DNA of 64,000 nt from Colletes latitarsis (taxonomy: Eukaryota > Arthropoda > Insecta > Hymenoptera > Colletidae): positions 12,418,001 through 12,482,000 of the forward strand of contig NW_027488366.1 in assembly GCF_051014445.1 (NCBI RefSeq), read 5' to 3'. The notes beneath the pieces are model-generated. The model saw only the letters and a program-made list of their open reading frames with translations, searched no databases and was not told the origin of the DNA. A program made the position numbers and the translations under genes. Positions 12,866-24,383 of the stretch are shown piece after piece. Each line of letters starts with the position of its first letter. The stretch's first letter is position 1.

Positions 12866-15800
12866 CAATGTGGTACCACACTGAGACAGTCGATTAAACC
12901 TGGTTTCGATCAATATTTTAGAGGATAACGCAAGTTTGGTCAGGGATAGGTCTGGGATTTGCCCTCATCAGGCTCATACTTTCGCGTTTTTCACATACTT
13001 GTTGAACAGATCCTGGGTTTTTTCTGGTTTGGGTCACGTAATAATGTGGTACCACACTGAAACAGTCGATTAAACCAGGTTTCGATCAATAATTTTGAGG
13101 ATAACGCATGTTAGGTCTAGGTTAGGCCTGGGATTTTCACTCATCAGACTCATACTTTCGCGTTCTTCACATACTTGTTGAACGGGTCCTGGGTTTTTTT
13201 GGTTTGGATCACGTAGTAATGTGGGACCACACTGAAACAGTCAATTAAACCTGGTCATGATAAATATTTTAGAGGATAGCGCATGTTAGGTCTGGGTTAG
13301 GTCTAGGATTGTCCCTCATCAGGCTCATACTTTCGCATATTTCTCATACTTCATGGCTAGATCCTGGGCTGTTTCTGGATTGTATCACGTAGTAATGCGG
13401 TACCACACTGAAACAGTCAATAAAACCTGGTTTCGATCAATATTTTAGAGGATAACGCAAGTTAGGTCTGGGATAGGCCTGGGATTTTCACTCATCAGAC
13501 TCATACTTTCGCGTTCTTCACATACTTGTTGAACGGATCCTGGGTTTTTTCTGGCTTGGATCACGTAGTAATGTGGGACCACACTGAAACAGTCAATTAA
13601 ACCTGGTCATGATAAATATTTTAGAGGATAACGCATGTTAGGTCTGTGTTAGGTCGAGGCTTTGCCCTCGTCAGGCTCATACTTTCGCATGTTTCTCATA
13701 CTTCATGGCTAGATCCTGGGCTATTTCTGGATTGGACACGTAGTAATGTGGTACCACACTGAAACAGTCAATTAAACCTGGTTTCGATCAATATTTTAGA
13801 GGATAACGCATGTTAGGACTGGGATGGGTCTGGGATTTGCCCTCATCGGACTCATACCTTCGCACACTTCACATACTCGTTGAACAGATCCGGGGTTATT
13901 TTCTGGTTTGGATCACATAGTAATGTGGTACCACACTGAAACAGTCGATTAAACCAGGTTTCGATGAATATTTTTGAGGATAACGCATGTTAGGTCTAGG
14001 TTAGGTCTGGGATTTTCACTCATCAGACTCATTCATTCGCATTCTTCACATACTTGTTGAACGGATCCTGGGTTTTTTCTGGTTTGGATCACGTAGCAAT
14101 GTGGTACCACACTGAAACAGTCAAGTAAACCTGGTTTCGATCAATATTTTAGAGAATAATTCATGTTAGGTCTAGGTTAGGTCTGGGCTTTGCTCTTATC
14201 AGGCTCATTCTTTCGCATATTTCTCATACTTGATGGCTAGATCCTGCGCTTTTTCTGGATTGCATCACGTTGTAATGAAGTACAACACTGAAACAGTCGA
14301 TTAAACCTGGTTTCCATCAATATCTTAGAGGACAACGCAAGTTAGGTCTTGGATAGTTCTGGGATTTGCCCTCATCAGGCTCATACTTTCGCGTTTTTCA
14401 CGTACTTGTTGAACTGATCCTGGGTTTTTTCTGGTTTCGATCACGTAGTAATGTGGGACCACACTGAAACAGTCAATTAAACCTGGTCATGATAAATATT
14501 TTAGAGGATAACGCATGTTAGGTCTGGGTTAGGTCTAGGCTTTGCCCTCGTCAGGCTCATACTTTCGCATGTTTCTCATACTTCATGGCTAGATCCTGGG
14601 CTATTTCTGGATTGGACACGTAGTAATGTGGTAACACACTGAAACAGTCAATTAAACCTGGTTTCGATCAATATTTTAGAGGATAACGCAAGTTAGGTCT
14701 GGGATAGGTCTGGGATTTGCCCTCATCAGGCTCATACTTTCGCATATTTCTCATACTTCATGGCTAGACCCTGGGCTGTTTCTGGATTGTATCACGTAGT
14801 AATGTGGTACCACGCTGAAACTGTCAATTAAACCTGATTTCGATCAATATTTTTTAGGATAACGCATGTTAGGTCTAGGTTAGGCCGGGGATTTTCACTC
14901 ATCAGACTCATACTTTCGCAATCTTCACATACTTGTTGAACGGATCCTGGGTTTTTACTGGTTTGGATCACGTAGTAATGTGGTACCACACTGAAACATT
15001 CAATTAAACCTGGTCTTGATAAATATTTTAGAGGATAACGCATGTTAGGTCTGGGATAGTTCTGGGATTTGCCCTCATCAGGGTCATTCTTTCGCATTAT
15101 TCTCATACTTGACGGCTAGATCCTGGACTTTTTCTGGATTGCACCACGTAGTAATGTGGTACCACACTGAAACAGTCAATTAAACCTGGTTTCCATCAAT
15201 ATTTTAGAGCACAACGCAAGTTAGGTCTGGGATAGGTCTGGGATTCGCCCTCATCAGGCTCATACTTTCGCGTTTTTCACGTACTTGTTGAACTGATCCT
15301 GGGTTTTTTCTGGTTTGCATCACGTAGTATAGTGGTACCACACTGAAGCAGTCCATTAAACCTGGTTTGGATCAATATTTTAGAGGATAACGCATGTTAG
15401 GTTTGGGTTAGGTCTAGGATTTTCCCTCATCAGGCTCATACCCTCGCATATTTCTCACACTTCATGGCTAGATCCAGGGCTTTTTCTGGATTGCATCAGG
15501 TAGTAATGAAGTACAACACTGAAACAGTCAATTTAACCTGGTTTCCATCAATATCTGAGAGGACAACGCAAGTTAGGTCTGGGATAGGTCTGGGATTTGT
15601 CCTCATGAGGCTCATGCTTTCGCGTTTTTCACATACTTGTTGAACAGATCCTGGGTTTTTTCAGGTTTGGGTCACGTAGTAATGTGGTACCACACTGAAA
15701 CAGTCGATTAAACCTGGTTTCGATCAATATTTTTCAGGACAACGCATGTTAGGTCTAGGTTAGGCCGGGGATTTTCACTCATCAGACTCATACTTTCGCA

Positions 15801-16994
15801 TTCTTCACATACTTGTTGAACGGATCCTGTGTTTTTACTGGTTTGGATCACGTAGTAATGTGGTACAACACTGAAACATTCAATTAAACCTGGTCTTGAT
15901 AAATATTTTAGAGGATAACGCATGTTAGGTCTGGGTTAGGTCTAGGATTTGCCCCCATCAGGCTCATATTTTCGCATATTTCTCATACTTCATGGCTGGA
16001 TCCTGGGCTATTTCTGGATTGTATCACGTAGTAATGCGGTTCGACACTGAAACAGTCAATTAAACCTGGTTTCGATCAATATTTTAGAGGATAACGCAAG
16101 TTACGTCTGGGATAGGTCTGGGATTTGCCCTCATCAGGCTCATACTTTCGCGTTTTTCACGTACTTGTTGAACTGATCCTGGGTTTTTTCTGGTTTGGAT
16201 CACGTAGCAATGTGGTACCACACTGAGACAGTCGATTAAACCTGGTTTCGATCCAGATTTTAGAGGATAACGCAAGTTTGGTCTGGGATAGGTCTGGGAT
16301 TTGCCCTCATCAGGCTCATACTTTCGCGTTTTTCACGTACTTGTTGAACTGATCCTGGGTTTTTTCTGGCATGGATCACGTAGCAATGTGGTACCACACT
16401 GAGACAGTCAATTAAACCTGGTTTCGATCAATATTTTAGAGGATAACGCAAGTTAGGTATGGGATAGGTCTGGGATTTGCCCTCATCAGGCTCATACTTT
16501 CGCGTATTTCACGTACTTGTTGAACTGATCCTGGGTTTTTTCTGGTTTGGATCACGTAGTAATGTGGGACCACACTGAAACAGTCAATTAAACCTGGCCA
16601 TGATAAATATTTTAGAGGATAACGCATGTTAGGTCTGGGTTAGGTCTAGGCTTTGACCTCGTCAGGCTCATACTTTCGCATGTTTCTCATACTTGATGGC
16701 TAGATCCTGGGCTATTTCTGGATTGGACACGTAGTAATGTGGTACCACACTGAAACAGTCAATTAAACCTGGTTTCGATCAATATTTTAGAGGATAACGC
16801 AAGTTTGGTCTGGGATAGGTCTGGGATTTGCCCTCATCAGGCTCATACTTTCGCGTTTTTCACATACTTGTTGAACTGATCCTGGGTTTTTTCTGGTTTG
16901 GATCACGTAGCAATGTGGTACCACACTGAGACAGTCGATTAAACCTGGTTTCGATCCAGATTTTAGAGGATAACGCAAGTTTGGTCTAGGTTGG

Positions 16995-17521
16995 GCCTGG
17001 GATTTTCACTCATCAGACTCATACTTTCGCGTTCCTCACATGCTTGTTGAACAGATCCTGGGTTTTTTTCTGGTTTGGATCACCTAGTAGTATGGCACCA
17101 CACGGAAACAGTCCATCAAACCTGGTTTCGGTCAATATTTTTGAGGATAACGCATGTTAGGTCTAGGTTAGGCCTGGGATTTTGACTCATCAGACACATG
17201 CTTTCGTATTCTTCACATACTTGTTGAACGGATCCTGGGTTTTTTCTGGTTCGGATCACGTAGTAATGTGGGACCACACTGAAACAGTCAATTAAACCTG
17301 GTTTCGACCAATATTTTAGAGAATAATTCATGTTAGTTCTAGGTTAGGTCTGGGATTTGCTCTCATCAGGCTCATTCTTTCGCATATTTCTCATACTTGA
17401 TGGCTAGATCCTGGGCTATTTCTGGATTGCTTCACGTAGTAATGAAGTGCAACAATGAAACAGTCAATTAAACCTGGTTTCCATCAATATCTTAGAGGAC
17501 AACGCAAGTTAGGTCTGGGAT
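16995..17521 (+). repeat. Left half of a segment duplicated at 24384-24909
   Basis: The monomers just upstream of retrotransposon copy A match 24384-24909 at an offset of about 7,389 bp. Shared rare variants include GTTCCTCACATGCTTG, GGCACCACACGG, ACACATGCTTTCGTATTC and GAAGTGCAACAATG. The match resumes after the retrotransposon (18936-19284 against 24910-25258), so the distant copy is an uninterrupted version of the insertion locus. Confidence 0.85.
17506..17521 (+). repeat. Target-site duplication of copy A, left copy
   Basis: AAGTTAGGTCTGGGAT directly precedes the retrotransposon. It recurs with one substitution (T to G at 18928) just after the A tail at 18920-18935. The uninterrupted paralogue at 24894-24909 carries a single copy. 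Removing the element and one copy restores a 176-bp landmark spacing (17431 to 19021). Confidence 0.9.
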
Positions 17522-18368
17522 GGCGGGCCGAGTTCGTCGCCTCTATGTGGCAGTGGTCCAGTCGGTGGCCCTATACGGGGCCCCCGTCTGGGCGGACGAC
17601 CTGGCTGCTTCCCGGCGCAGCATGACTATGCTGCGTCGGGTGCAGAGGCGCATGGCGCTCAGGGTCGTCCGCGGGTATCGGACCATGTCACATGAGGCGG
17701 CGACGGTTCTAGCGGGGATGCCGCCCATGGACCTGCTCGCGCGGTCGCACGCGGTGATGTACCGGCACCGCGTCGACCGTCGCGCGGGGGTGGGGGCGGT
17801 CCCGGGCGGGCAGGAACCTGCTTGGGGCGATTTGAAGCGCCAGGCCCGGCAGTCCGTGTTGCTCGCGTGGCAGGAGCGGCTGGCTCTGCCAACCGCGGGG
17901 CACCGGACTGTCGGGGCTGTTCGGCCACTCCTGAAGGAGTGGCTGGACAGAGGCCATGGCAGCCTCACCTACCGGCTGGCACAGGTATTTTCCGGGCATG
18001 GCAGCTTCGGAAGATACCTGTGCCGGATAGGGAAGGAGCCGACGGCGCGTTGCTGCCACTGCGACGCTGAGCAGGACACGGCGGATCATACCCTGGAGGT
18101 ATGCCCCGCGTGGGAGGGGGAGCGCCGTGTCCTGGTCGGCGTCGTCGGGCGGGATGTCTCGCTGCCGGGCGTGGTGCGCGCCATGCTCGGCAGCGAGGAG
18201 AAGTGGAGGGCCGTGGCCTCCTTCTGCGAGAACGTAATGTTGCAGAAGGAGGCCGCGGGGAGGGAGCGCGAGCTTCAGCGGCGCACTGAAGCTCGCGCTC
18301 GTGCGGTGGCCCGAGGTCGTCGCCCGGTCGCGAGGCGTCGCGGGCGGCCGCCTCGGCGTGGCGGATGA
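17520..18368 (+). pseudogene. C-terminal fragment of retrotransposon ORF2 (copy A)
   Basis: The open frame encodes 282 residues: the region after the reverse transcriptase, then a C-terminal zinc-knuckle domain with C178-x2-C181-x8-H190-x4-C195, and a strongly basic tail rich in Arg. All reverse-transcriptase and endonuclease motifs are missing through 5' truncation, so the product cannot retrotranspose. The ATG is chimeric: A17520 and T17521 come from the satellite target duplication and G17522 from the element, so this is not the family's natural start. There are no internal stops or frameshifts. Compared with copy B it differs by V/I, M/V, M/L, L/M, L/V and T/A. The zinc-knuckle domain probably binds element RNA or target DNA during reverse transcription (family knowledge). 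I call it a dead fragment that is still open because it is young. Confidence 0.9.
18265..18299 (+). other. Perfect 14-bp inverted repeat at the end of the copy A ORF
   Basis: AGCGCGAGCTTCAG (18265-18278) pairs perfectly with CTGAAGCTCGCGCT (18286-18299) around a 7-nt loop, inside the codons for the basic C-terminal tail. The copy B equivalent (43121-43155 on the + strand) has one arm mismatch caused by a Leu/Val codon change, so the structure is nearly but not fully conserved. Confidence 0.8.
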
Positions 18369-18883
18369 CCTAGGCTGGGAGGGGGGTCCTGAGGGGACCC
18401 TCCTCCCGCCAGGCGGCGCCGGGTCGGACCGGTTGGGGGTAGGAGTGCCTCCCCCTACCGGTCCGACGCAAGGGGAGGCACCCTCGGCGGTCTGGTGCGG
18501 CCATGAACGCCCGGCCGCCGAGGGGTGGAAACGGGGTCGCGGGCGGTTGCGAGTTGGGGCTCGCAGCCGCCACTAAGCGCGGCCCCGGGACGGATAGCGG
18601 CGGGATGGAGTGGCCCCGTCCCGCCGCTATGAGGCAGTGTGTCTACTGGGGGGACCGATTGTCCCCCCGGGGGATGGGCGCGAAAGCGCGGGCACGGGGA
18701 GGATACCGGAAGAATGCTTCGAGCGATTCCCGGTATCCTCCCAAAGCGTGCCGAAGGGTCACCGTGGGGTTTTTAGTGGGTAGGTCCCGCGCCTGCCGTT
18801 GTACGGGCGCGGGGAATCCCACACACCCCTCCCACCTCTCCCCAAGGAGGTGGGAGGGAGTCTTTCGAAGATTTTCCCCACGA

Positions 18884-18884
<1 letters not shown>
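18369..18884 (+). other. 3' UTR of retrotransposon copy A, hairpin-rich
   Basis: These 516 bp lie between the TGA stop and the A tail and end in CCCCACGAC. At least six strong inverted repeats are visible. 18423-18467: arm GTCGGACCGG with a G/C extension, 16 of 17 paired. 18594-18605 with 18619-18630: ATAGCGGCGGGA, perfect. 18648-18655 with 18661-18668: GGGGGGAC, perfect. 18697-18709 with 18730-18742: GGGAGGATACCGG, perfect. 18786-18793 with 18806-18813: CCCGCGCC. 18827-18838 with 18847-18858: CCCTCCCACCTC, perfect. In R2 and related elements, 3' UTR structure is recognised by the element's own protein to start reverse transcription; a similar role here is inference. Confidence 0.8.

Positions 18885-18921
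<37 letters not shown>
18885..18921 (+). repeat. Uninterrupted poly(A) tail of copy A (37 nt)
   Basis: 37 consecutive A residues follow the 3' UTR. The last two (18920-18921) are also compatible with the start of the target-site duplication. The absence of interruptions suggests a recent insertion. Confidence 0.95.
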
Positions 18922-18924
<3 letters not shown>

Positions 18925-18935
18925 AGGGCTGGGAT
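18920..18935 (+). repeat. Target-site duplication of copy A, right copy
   Basis: AAGTTAGGGCTGGGAT matches the left copy (17506-17521) except for G at 18928 in place of T. The satellite then continues with AGGTCTGGGATTTGCC, exactly as in the empty paralogue at 24910. Confidence 0.9.
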
Positions 18936-19284
18936 AGGTCTGGGATTTGCCCTCATCAGGCTCATACTTTCGCCTTTTTCACATACTTGTTGAACAGATC
19001 CTGGGTTTTTTCTGGTTTGAATCACGTAGTAGTGTGGCACCACACGGAAACAGTCCATCAAACCTGATTTGGATCAATATTTTAGAGGATAACGTATGTT
19101 AGGTCTAGGTTAGGTCTGGGATTTTCACTCATCAGACTCATACTTTCGCATTCTTCACATACTTGTTGAACGGATCCTGGGTTTTTTTCTGGTTTGGATC
19201 ACGTAGTAATGTGGAACCACACTGAAACAATCAATTAAACATGGTCTTGATAAATATTTTAGAGGATAACGCATGTTAGGTCTG
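18936..19284 (+). repeat. Right half of the segment duplicated at 24910-25258
   Basis: The sequence after copy A resumes the match to the 24.9-kb paralogue. Shared rare variants include TTTCGCCTTTTTCAC, TTTGAATCACGTAGTAG, GGCACCACACGGAAAC and TTAAACATGGTCTTG. Similarity ends near 19284/25258. Confidence 0.83.
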
Positions 19285-22200
19285 GGATGGGTCTGGGATT
19301 TGCCCCCATCGGACTCATACTTTCGCACACTTCACATACTCGTTGAACAGATCCTGGGTTATTTTCTGGTTTGGATCACATAGTAATGTGGTACCACACT
19401 GAAACATTCGATTAAACCAGGTTCCGATGAATATTTTTGAGGATAACGCATGTTAGGTCTAGGTTAGGTCTGGGATTTTCACTCATCAGACTCATACTTT
19501 CGCATTCTTCACATACCTGTTGAACGGATCCTGGGTTTTTACTAGTTTGGATGACGTAGTAATGAAGTGCAACACTGAAACAGTCAATTAAACCTGGTTT
19601 CCATCAATATTTTAGAGGACAACGCATGTTAGGTCTAGGTTAGGCCTGGGATTTGCCCACATCAGGGACATACTTTCGCAGTTTTAACATATATGTTGAC
19701 CTGATCGAGGGTTTTTTCTGCTTTGGATCACGCAGTAAAGTGGTACCACACTGAAACAGTCCATTAAACCTGGCTTGGATCAATATTTTAGAGGATAACG
19801 CATGTTAGGTCTAGGTTAGCCCTGGGATTTTCACTCATCAGACTCATACTTTAGCATTCTTCACATACTTGTTGAACAGATACAGGGTTTTTTCCGGTTT
19901 GGTTCACGTAGTAATGTGGTACCACACTGAAACATTCAATTAAACCTGGTCTTGATAAATATTTTAGAGGATAACGCATGGTAGGTTTGGGTTAGGTCTT
20001 GGATTTGCCCTCATCAGGCTCATACTTTCGCATATTTCTCATACTTCATGGCTAGACCCTGGGCTGTTTCTGGATTGTATCACGTAGTAATGTGGTACCA
20101 CGCTGAAACAATCAATTATACCTTATTTCGATCAATATTTTAGTGGATAACGCAAGTTAGGTCTGGGATAGGTCTGGGATTCGCCCTCATCAGGCTCATA
20201 CTTTCGCATATTTCTCATACTTGATGGCTAGATCCTGGGTTTTTTCCGGTTTGGGTAACGTAGTAGTGTGGTACCACACTGAAACAGTCGATTAAACCTG
20301 GTTTCGAACAATATTTTTTAGGATAACGCATGTTAGGTCTAGGTTAGGCCGGGGATTTTCACTCATCAGACACATACTTTCGCATTCTTCACATACTTGT
20401 TGAACGGATCCTGGGTTTTTACGGGTTAGGATCACGTAGTAATGTGGTACCACACTGAAACATTCAATTAAGCCTGGTCTTGATAAATATTTTAGAGGAT
20501 AACGCATGTTACCTCTGGGATAGTTCTGGGATTTGCCCTCATCAGACTCATACTTTCGCACACTTCACATACTCGTTGAACAGATCCTGGGTTATTTTCT
20601 GGTTTGGATCACATAGTAATGTGGTACCACACTGAAACAGACGATTAAACCAGATTTCGATCAATATTTTTGAGGATAACGCATGTTAGGTCTAGGTTAG
20701 GCCGGGGTTTTTCACTCATCACACTCATACTTTCGCATTCTTCACATAGTTGTTGAACGGATCCTGGGTTTTTACTGGTTTGGATTACGTAGTAACGAAG
20801 TGCAACACTGAAACAGTCAATTAAACCTGGTTTCCATCAATATTTTAGAGAATAATTCATGTTAGGTCTAGGTTAGGTCTGGGATTTGCTCTCATCAGGC
20901 TCATTCTTTCGCATATTTCTCATACTTGATGGCTAGATCCTGGGCTTTTTCTGGATTGCATCACGTAGTAATGAAGTACAACACTGAAACAGTCGATTAA
21001 ACCTGGTTTCCATCAATATCTTAGAGGACAACGCAAGTTAGGTCTTGGATAGGTCTGGGATTTGCCCTCATCAGGCTCATACTTTCGCGTTTTTCACATA
21101 CTTGTTGAACAGATCCTGGGTTTTTTCCGGTTTGGGTCACGTAGTAGTGTGGTACCACACTGAAACAGTCCACTAAACCTGGTTTGGATCAATATTTTAG
21201 AGGATAACGCAAGTTAGGTCTGGGATAGGTCTGGGATTCGCCCTCATCAGGCTCATACATTCGCATATTTCTCATACTTCATGGCTAGATCCTGGGCTGT
21301 TTCTGGATTGCATCACGTAGTAATGAAGTACAACACTGAAACAGTCAATTAAACCTGGTTTCCATCAATATCTTAGAGGACAACGCAAGTTAGGTCTGGG
21401 ATAGGTCTGGGATTTGCCCTCATCAGGCTCATACTTTCGCGTTTTTCACATACTTGCTGAACAGATCCTGGTTTTTTTCTGGTTTGGATCACGTAGTAGT
21501 GTGGTACCACAATGAAACAGTCCATTAAACCTGGTTTGGATCAATATTTTAGAGGATAACGCATGTTAGGTCTAGGTTAGGTCTGGGATTTTCACTCATC
21601 AGACTCATACTTTCGCATTCTTCAGATACTTTTTGAACGGATCCTGGGTTTTTACTGGTTTGGATCACGTAGTAATGTGGTACCACACTGAAACATTCAA
21701 TTAAACCTGGTCTTGATAAATATTTTAGAGGATGACGCATGTTAGGTCTGGGTTAGGTCTAGGATTTGCCTCCATCAGGCTCATACTTTCGCATATTTCT
21801 CATACTTCATGGCTGGATCCTGGGCTATTTCTGGATTGGGTCACGTAGTAATGTGGTACCTCCTGAAACAATCAATTAAACCTGGTCATGATAAGTATTT
21901 TAGAGAATAATTCATGTTAGGTCTAGGTTAGGTCTGGGATTTGCTCTCATCAGACTCATACTTTCGCATTCTTCACATACTTTTTGAACGGATCCTGGGT
22001 TTTTTCTGGTTTGGATCACGTAGTAATGTGGGACCACACTGAAACAATCAACTAAACCTGGTATTGATAATTATTTTAGAGGATAACGCATGTTAGGTCT
22101 GGGATAGGTCTGGGATTTGCCCTCATCAGACTCATACTTTCGCACACTTCGCATACTCGTTGAACAGATCCTGGGTTATTTTCTGGTTTGGATCACATAG

Positions 22201-23420
22201 TAATGTGGTACCACACTGAAACAGTCGAATAAACCAGGTTTCGAGGATAACGCATGTTAGGTCTAGGTTAGGCCGGGGTTTTTCACACATCAGACTCATA
22301 CTTTCGCATTCCTCACATACTTGTTGAACGGATCCTGGGTTTTAACTGGTTTGGATCACGTAGAAATGTGGTACCACACTGAAACATTCAATTAAACCTG
22401 GTCTTGATAAATATTTTAGAGGATGACGCATGTTAGGTCTGGGTTAGGTCTAGGATTTGCCACCATCAGGCTCATACTTTCGCATATATCTCATACTTTA
22501 TGGCTGGATCCTGGGCTATTTCTGGATTGGATCACGTAGTAATGTGGTACCACACTGAAATTGTCAATTAAACCCGGTTTTGATCAATATTTTAGAGAAT
22601 AATTCGTGTTATGTCTAGGTTAGGTCTGGGATTTGCTCTCATCAGGCTCATTCTTTCGCATATTTCTCATACTTGATGGCTAGATCCTGGGCTTTTTCTG
22701 GATTGCATCACGTAGTAATGAAGTACAACACTGAAACAGTCAATTAAACCTGGTTTCCATCAATATTTTAGAGGACAACGCATGTTAGGTCTAGGTTAGG
22801 CCTGGGATTTGCCCTCATCAGGGTCATACTTCCGCAGTTTTTACATACATGTTGACCTGAGCGAGGGTTTTTTCTGCTTTGGATCACGTAGTGAAGTGGT
22901 ACCACACTGAAACAGTCCATTAAACCTGGTTTGGATCAATATTTTAGAGGATAACGCATGTTAGGTCTGGGTTAGCCCTGGGAATTTCACTCATCAGACT
23001 CATACTTTCGCATTCTTCACATACTTGTTGATCGGATCCTGGGTTTTTTCTGGTTTGGATCACGTAGTAATGTGGGACCACACTGAAACAATCAATTAAA
23101 CCTGGTCATGATATCTATTTTAGAGGATAACGCATGTTAGGTCTGGGATAGGTCTGGGATTCGCCCACATCAGGCTCATACTTTCGCATATTTCTCATAC
23201 TTCATGGCCAGATCCTGGGCTTTTTCTGGATTGCATCACGTAGTGATGAAGTACAACACTGAAACAGTCAATTAAACCTGGTTTCCATCAATATCATAGA
23301 GGACAACGCAAGTTAGGTCAGGGATAGGTCTGGGATTTGCCCTCATCAGGCTCACACTTTCGCGTTTTTCACATACTTGTTGAACAGATCCTGGGTTTTT
23401 TCCGGTTTGGGTCACGTAGT

Positions 23421-23436
23421 AGTGTGGTACCACACT
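23421..23436. other. Representative 16-bp palindrome of the satellite monomer
   Basis: AGTGTGGTACCACACT is a perfect 16-bp palindrome in monomers that carry CGTAGTAGTG. Most monomers carry the shorter 12-bp form TGTGGTACCACA. Other monomers keep the GTGG and CCAC arms but change the central dinucleotide: GA in many, GC at about 1084-1093, CA at about 3196-3205, AA at about 19213-19222. The GAAGTACAAC subtype loses the dyad. This entry is one example of a site that recurs through the whole array. Confidence 0.85.
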
Positions 23437-24383
23437 GAAACAGTCGATTAAACCTGGTTTCGATCAATAGTTTTGAGGATAACGCATGTTAGGTCTAGGT
23501 TAGGCCGGGGATTTTCACTCATCAGACTCATACTTTCGCATTCTTCACATACTTGTTGAACGGATCCTGGGTTTTTTCTGGTTTGGATCACGTAGTAATG
23601 TGGGACCACACTGAAACAATCAATTAAACCTGGTCATGATAAATATTTTAGAGGATAACGCATGTTAGGTCTAGGTTAGGTCTGGGATTTTCACTCATCA
23701 GACTCATACTTTCGCATTCTTCACATACTTTCTGAACGGATCCTGGGTTTTTTCTGGTTTGGATCACGTAGTAATGTGGGATCACACTGAAACAATCAAT
23801 TAAACCTGGTATTGATAAATATTTTAGAGGATAACGCATGTTAGGTCTGGGATAGGTCTGGGATTTGCCCTCATCAGACTCATACGTTCGCATTCTTCAC
23901 ATACTTTTTGAACGGATCCTGGGATTTTTCTGGTTTGGATCACGTAGTAATGTGGGACCACACTGAAACAATCAATTAAACCTGGTCATGATAAATATTT
24001 TAGAGGATAACGCATGATAGGTCTGGGTTAGGTCTAGGATTTGCCCTCGTCAGACTCATACTTTCGCGTTTTTCACATACTTGTTGAACAGATCCTGGGG
24101 TTTTTCTGGTTTGGGTCACGTAGTACCGTGGTACCACACTGAAATAGTCGATTAAACCAGGTTTCGATCAATATTTTTGAGGATAACGCATGTTAGGTCT
24201 AGGTTAGGCCTGGGATTTTCACTCATCAGACACATGCTTTCGTATTCTTCACATACTTGTAGAACGGATCCTGGGTTTTTTCTGGTTTGGGTCACGTAGT
24301 AATGTGGTACCACACTGAAACAGTCGATTAAACCAGGTTTCGATCAATAATTTTGAGGATAACGCATGTTAGGTCTAGGTTAG

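Larger units (their letters stand above)
1..17521 (+). repeat. 176-bp satellite array, block 1 (about 99.5 monomers)
   Basis: This is tandem head-to-tail satellite DNA. The landmark ATCACGTA or its variants recurs every 176 bp, for example at 13, 189 and 365. The equivalent site at 17431 lies 99 monomers later with a net drift of only 6 bp. Recognisable stations in each monomer are CATACTTTCGC, GATCCTGGG, a GTGG-NN-CCAC dyad, CAATATTTTAGAG and a TTAGG-like patch. Several monomer subtypes alternate: one with TTGTTGAACAGATCC, one with TTGATGGCTAGATCC plus GAAGTACAAC, one with CATGTTGACCTGATCGAGGG, and one with TCGTTGAACAGATCC plus GGGTTATTTTC. No coding gene is supported. The short minus-strand frames of 63-92 codons that recur here are by-products of the repeat, because 176 is not a multiple of 3 and the frame shifts every monomer. 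Confidence 0.97.
17522..18921 (+). mobile_element. R1-clade-like non-LTR retrotransposon, copy A (5'-truncated)
   Basis: This is a GC-rich insertion in AT-richer satellite. It consists of the 3' part of the reverse-transcriptase ORF, a 516-bp 3' UTR and an uninterrupted A tail, flanked by a 16-bp target-site duplication. The 5' end starts inside the coding region, at the codons equivalent to residue 513 of copy B, which is the typical 5' truncation of target-primed reverse transcription. Protein sequence is about 98% identical to the overlapping part of copy B (6 differences in 281 residues). The clade call rests on the C-terminal region, with an HGSFGRYLCRIG-like stretch and a CCHC zinc knuckle, and on copy B's reverse transcriptase. 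Other R1-related lineages (TRAS, SART, Waldo-like) cannot be separated by eye. Confidence 0.93.

Noticed and set aside
18423..18467. GC-rich hairpin followed by downstream T or A tract as a bacterial rho-independent terminator
   Set aside because: The context is a eukaryotic non-LTR element 3' UTR; the A tail is at the 3' end of the sense strand and there is no U-tract directly after the stem.
17543..18937. Several overlapping frames on both strands in copy A (for example 17543-17968 minus and 18503-18937 plus)
   Set aside because: They are shadows of the retrotransposon ORF or frames within its 3' UTR and A tail.
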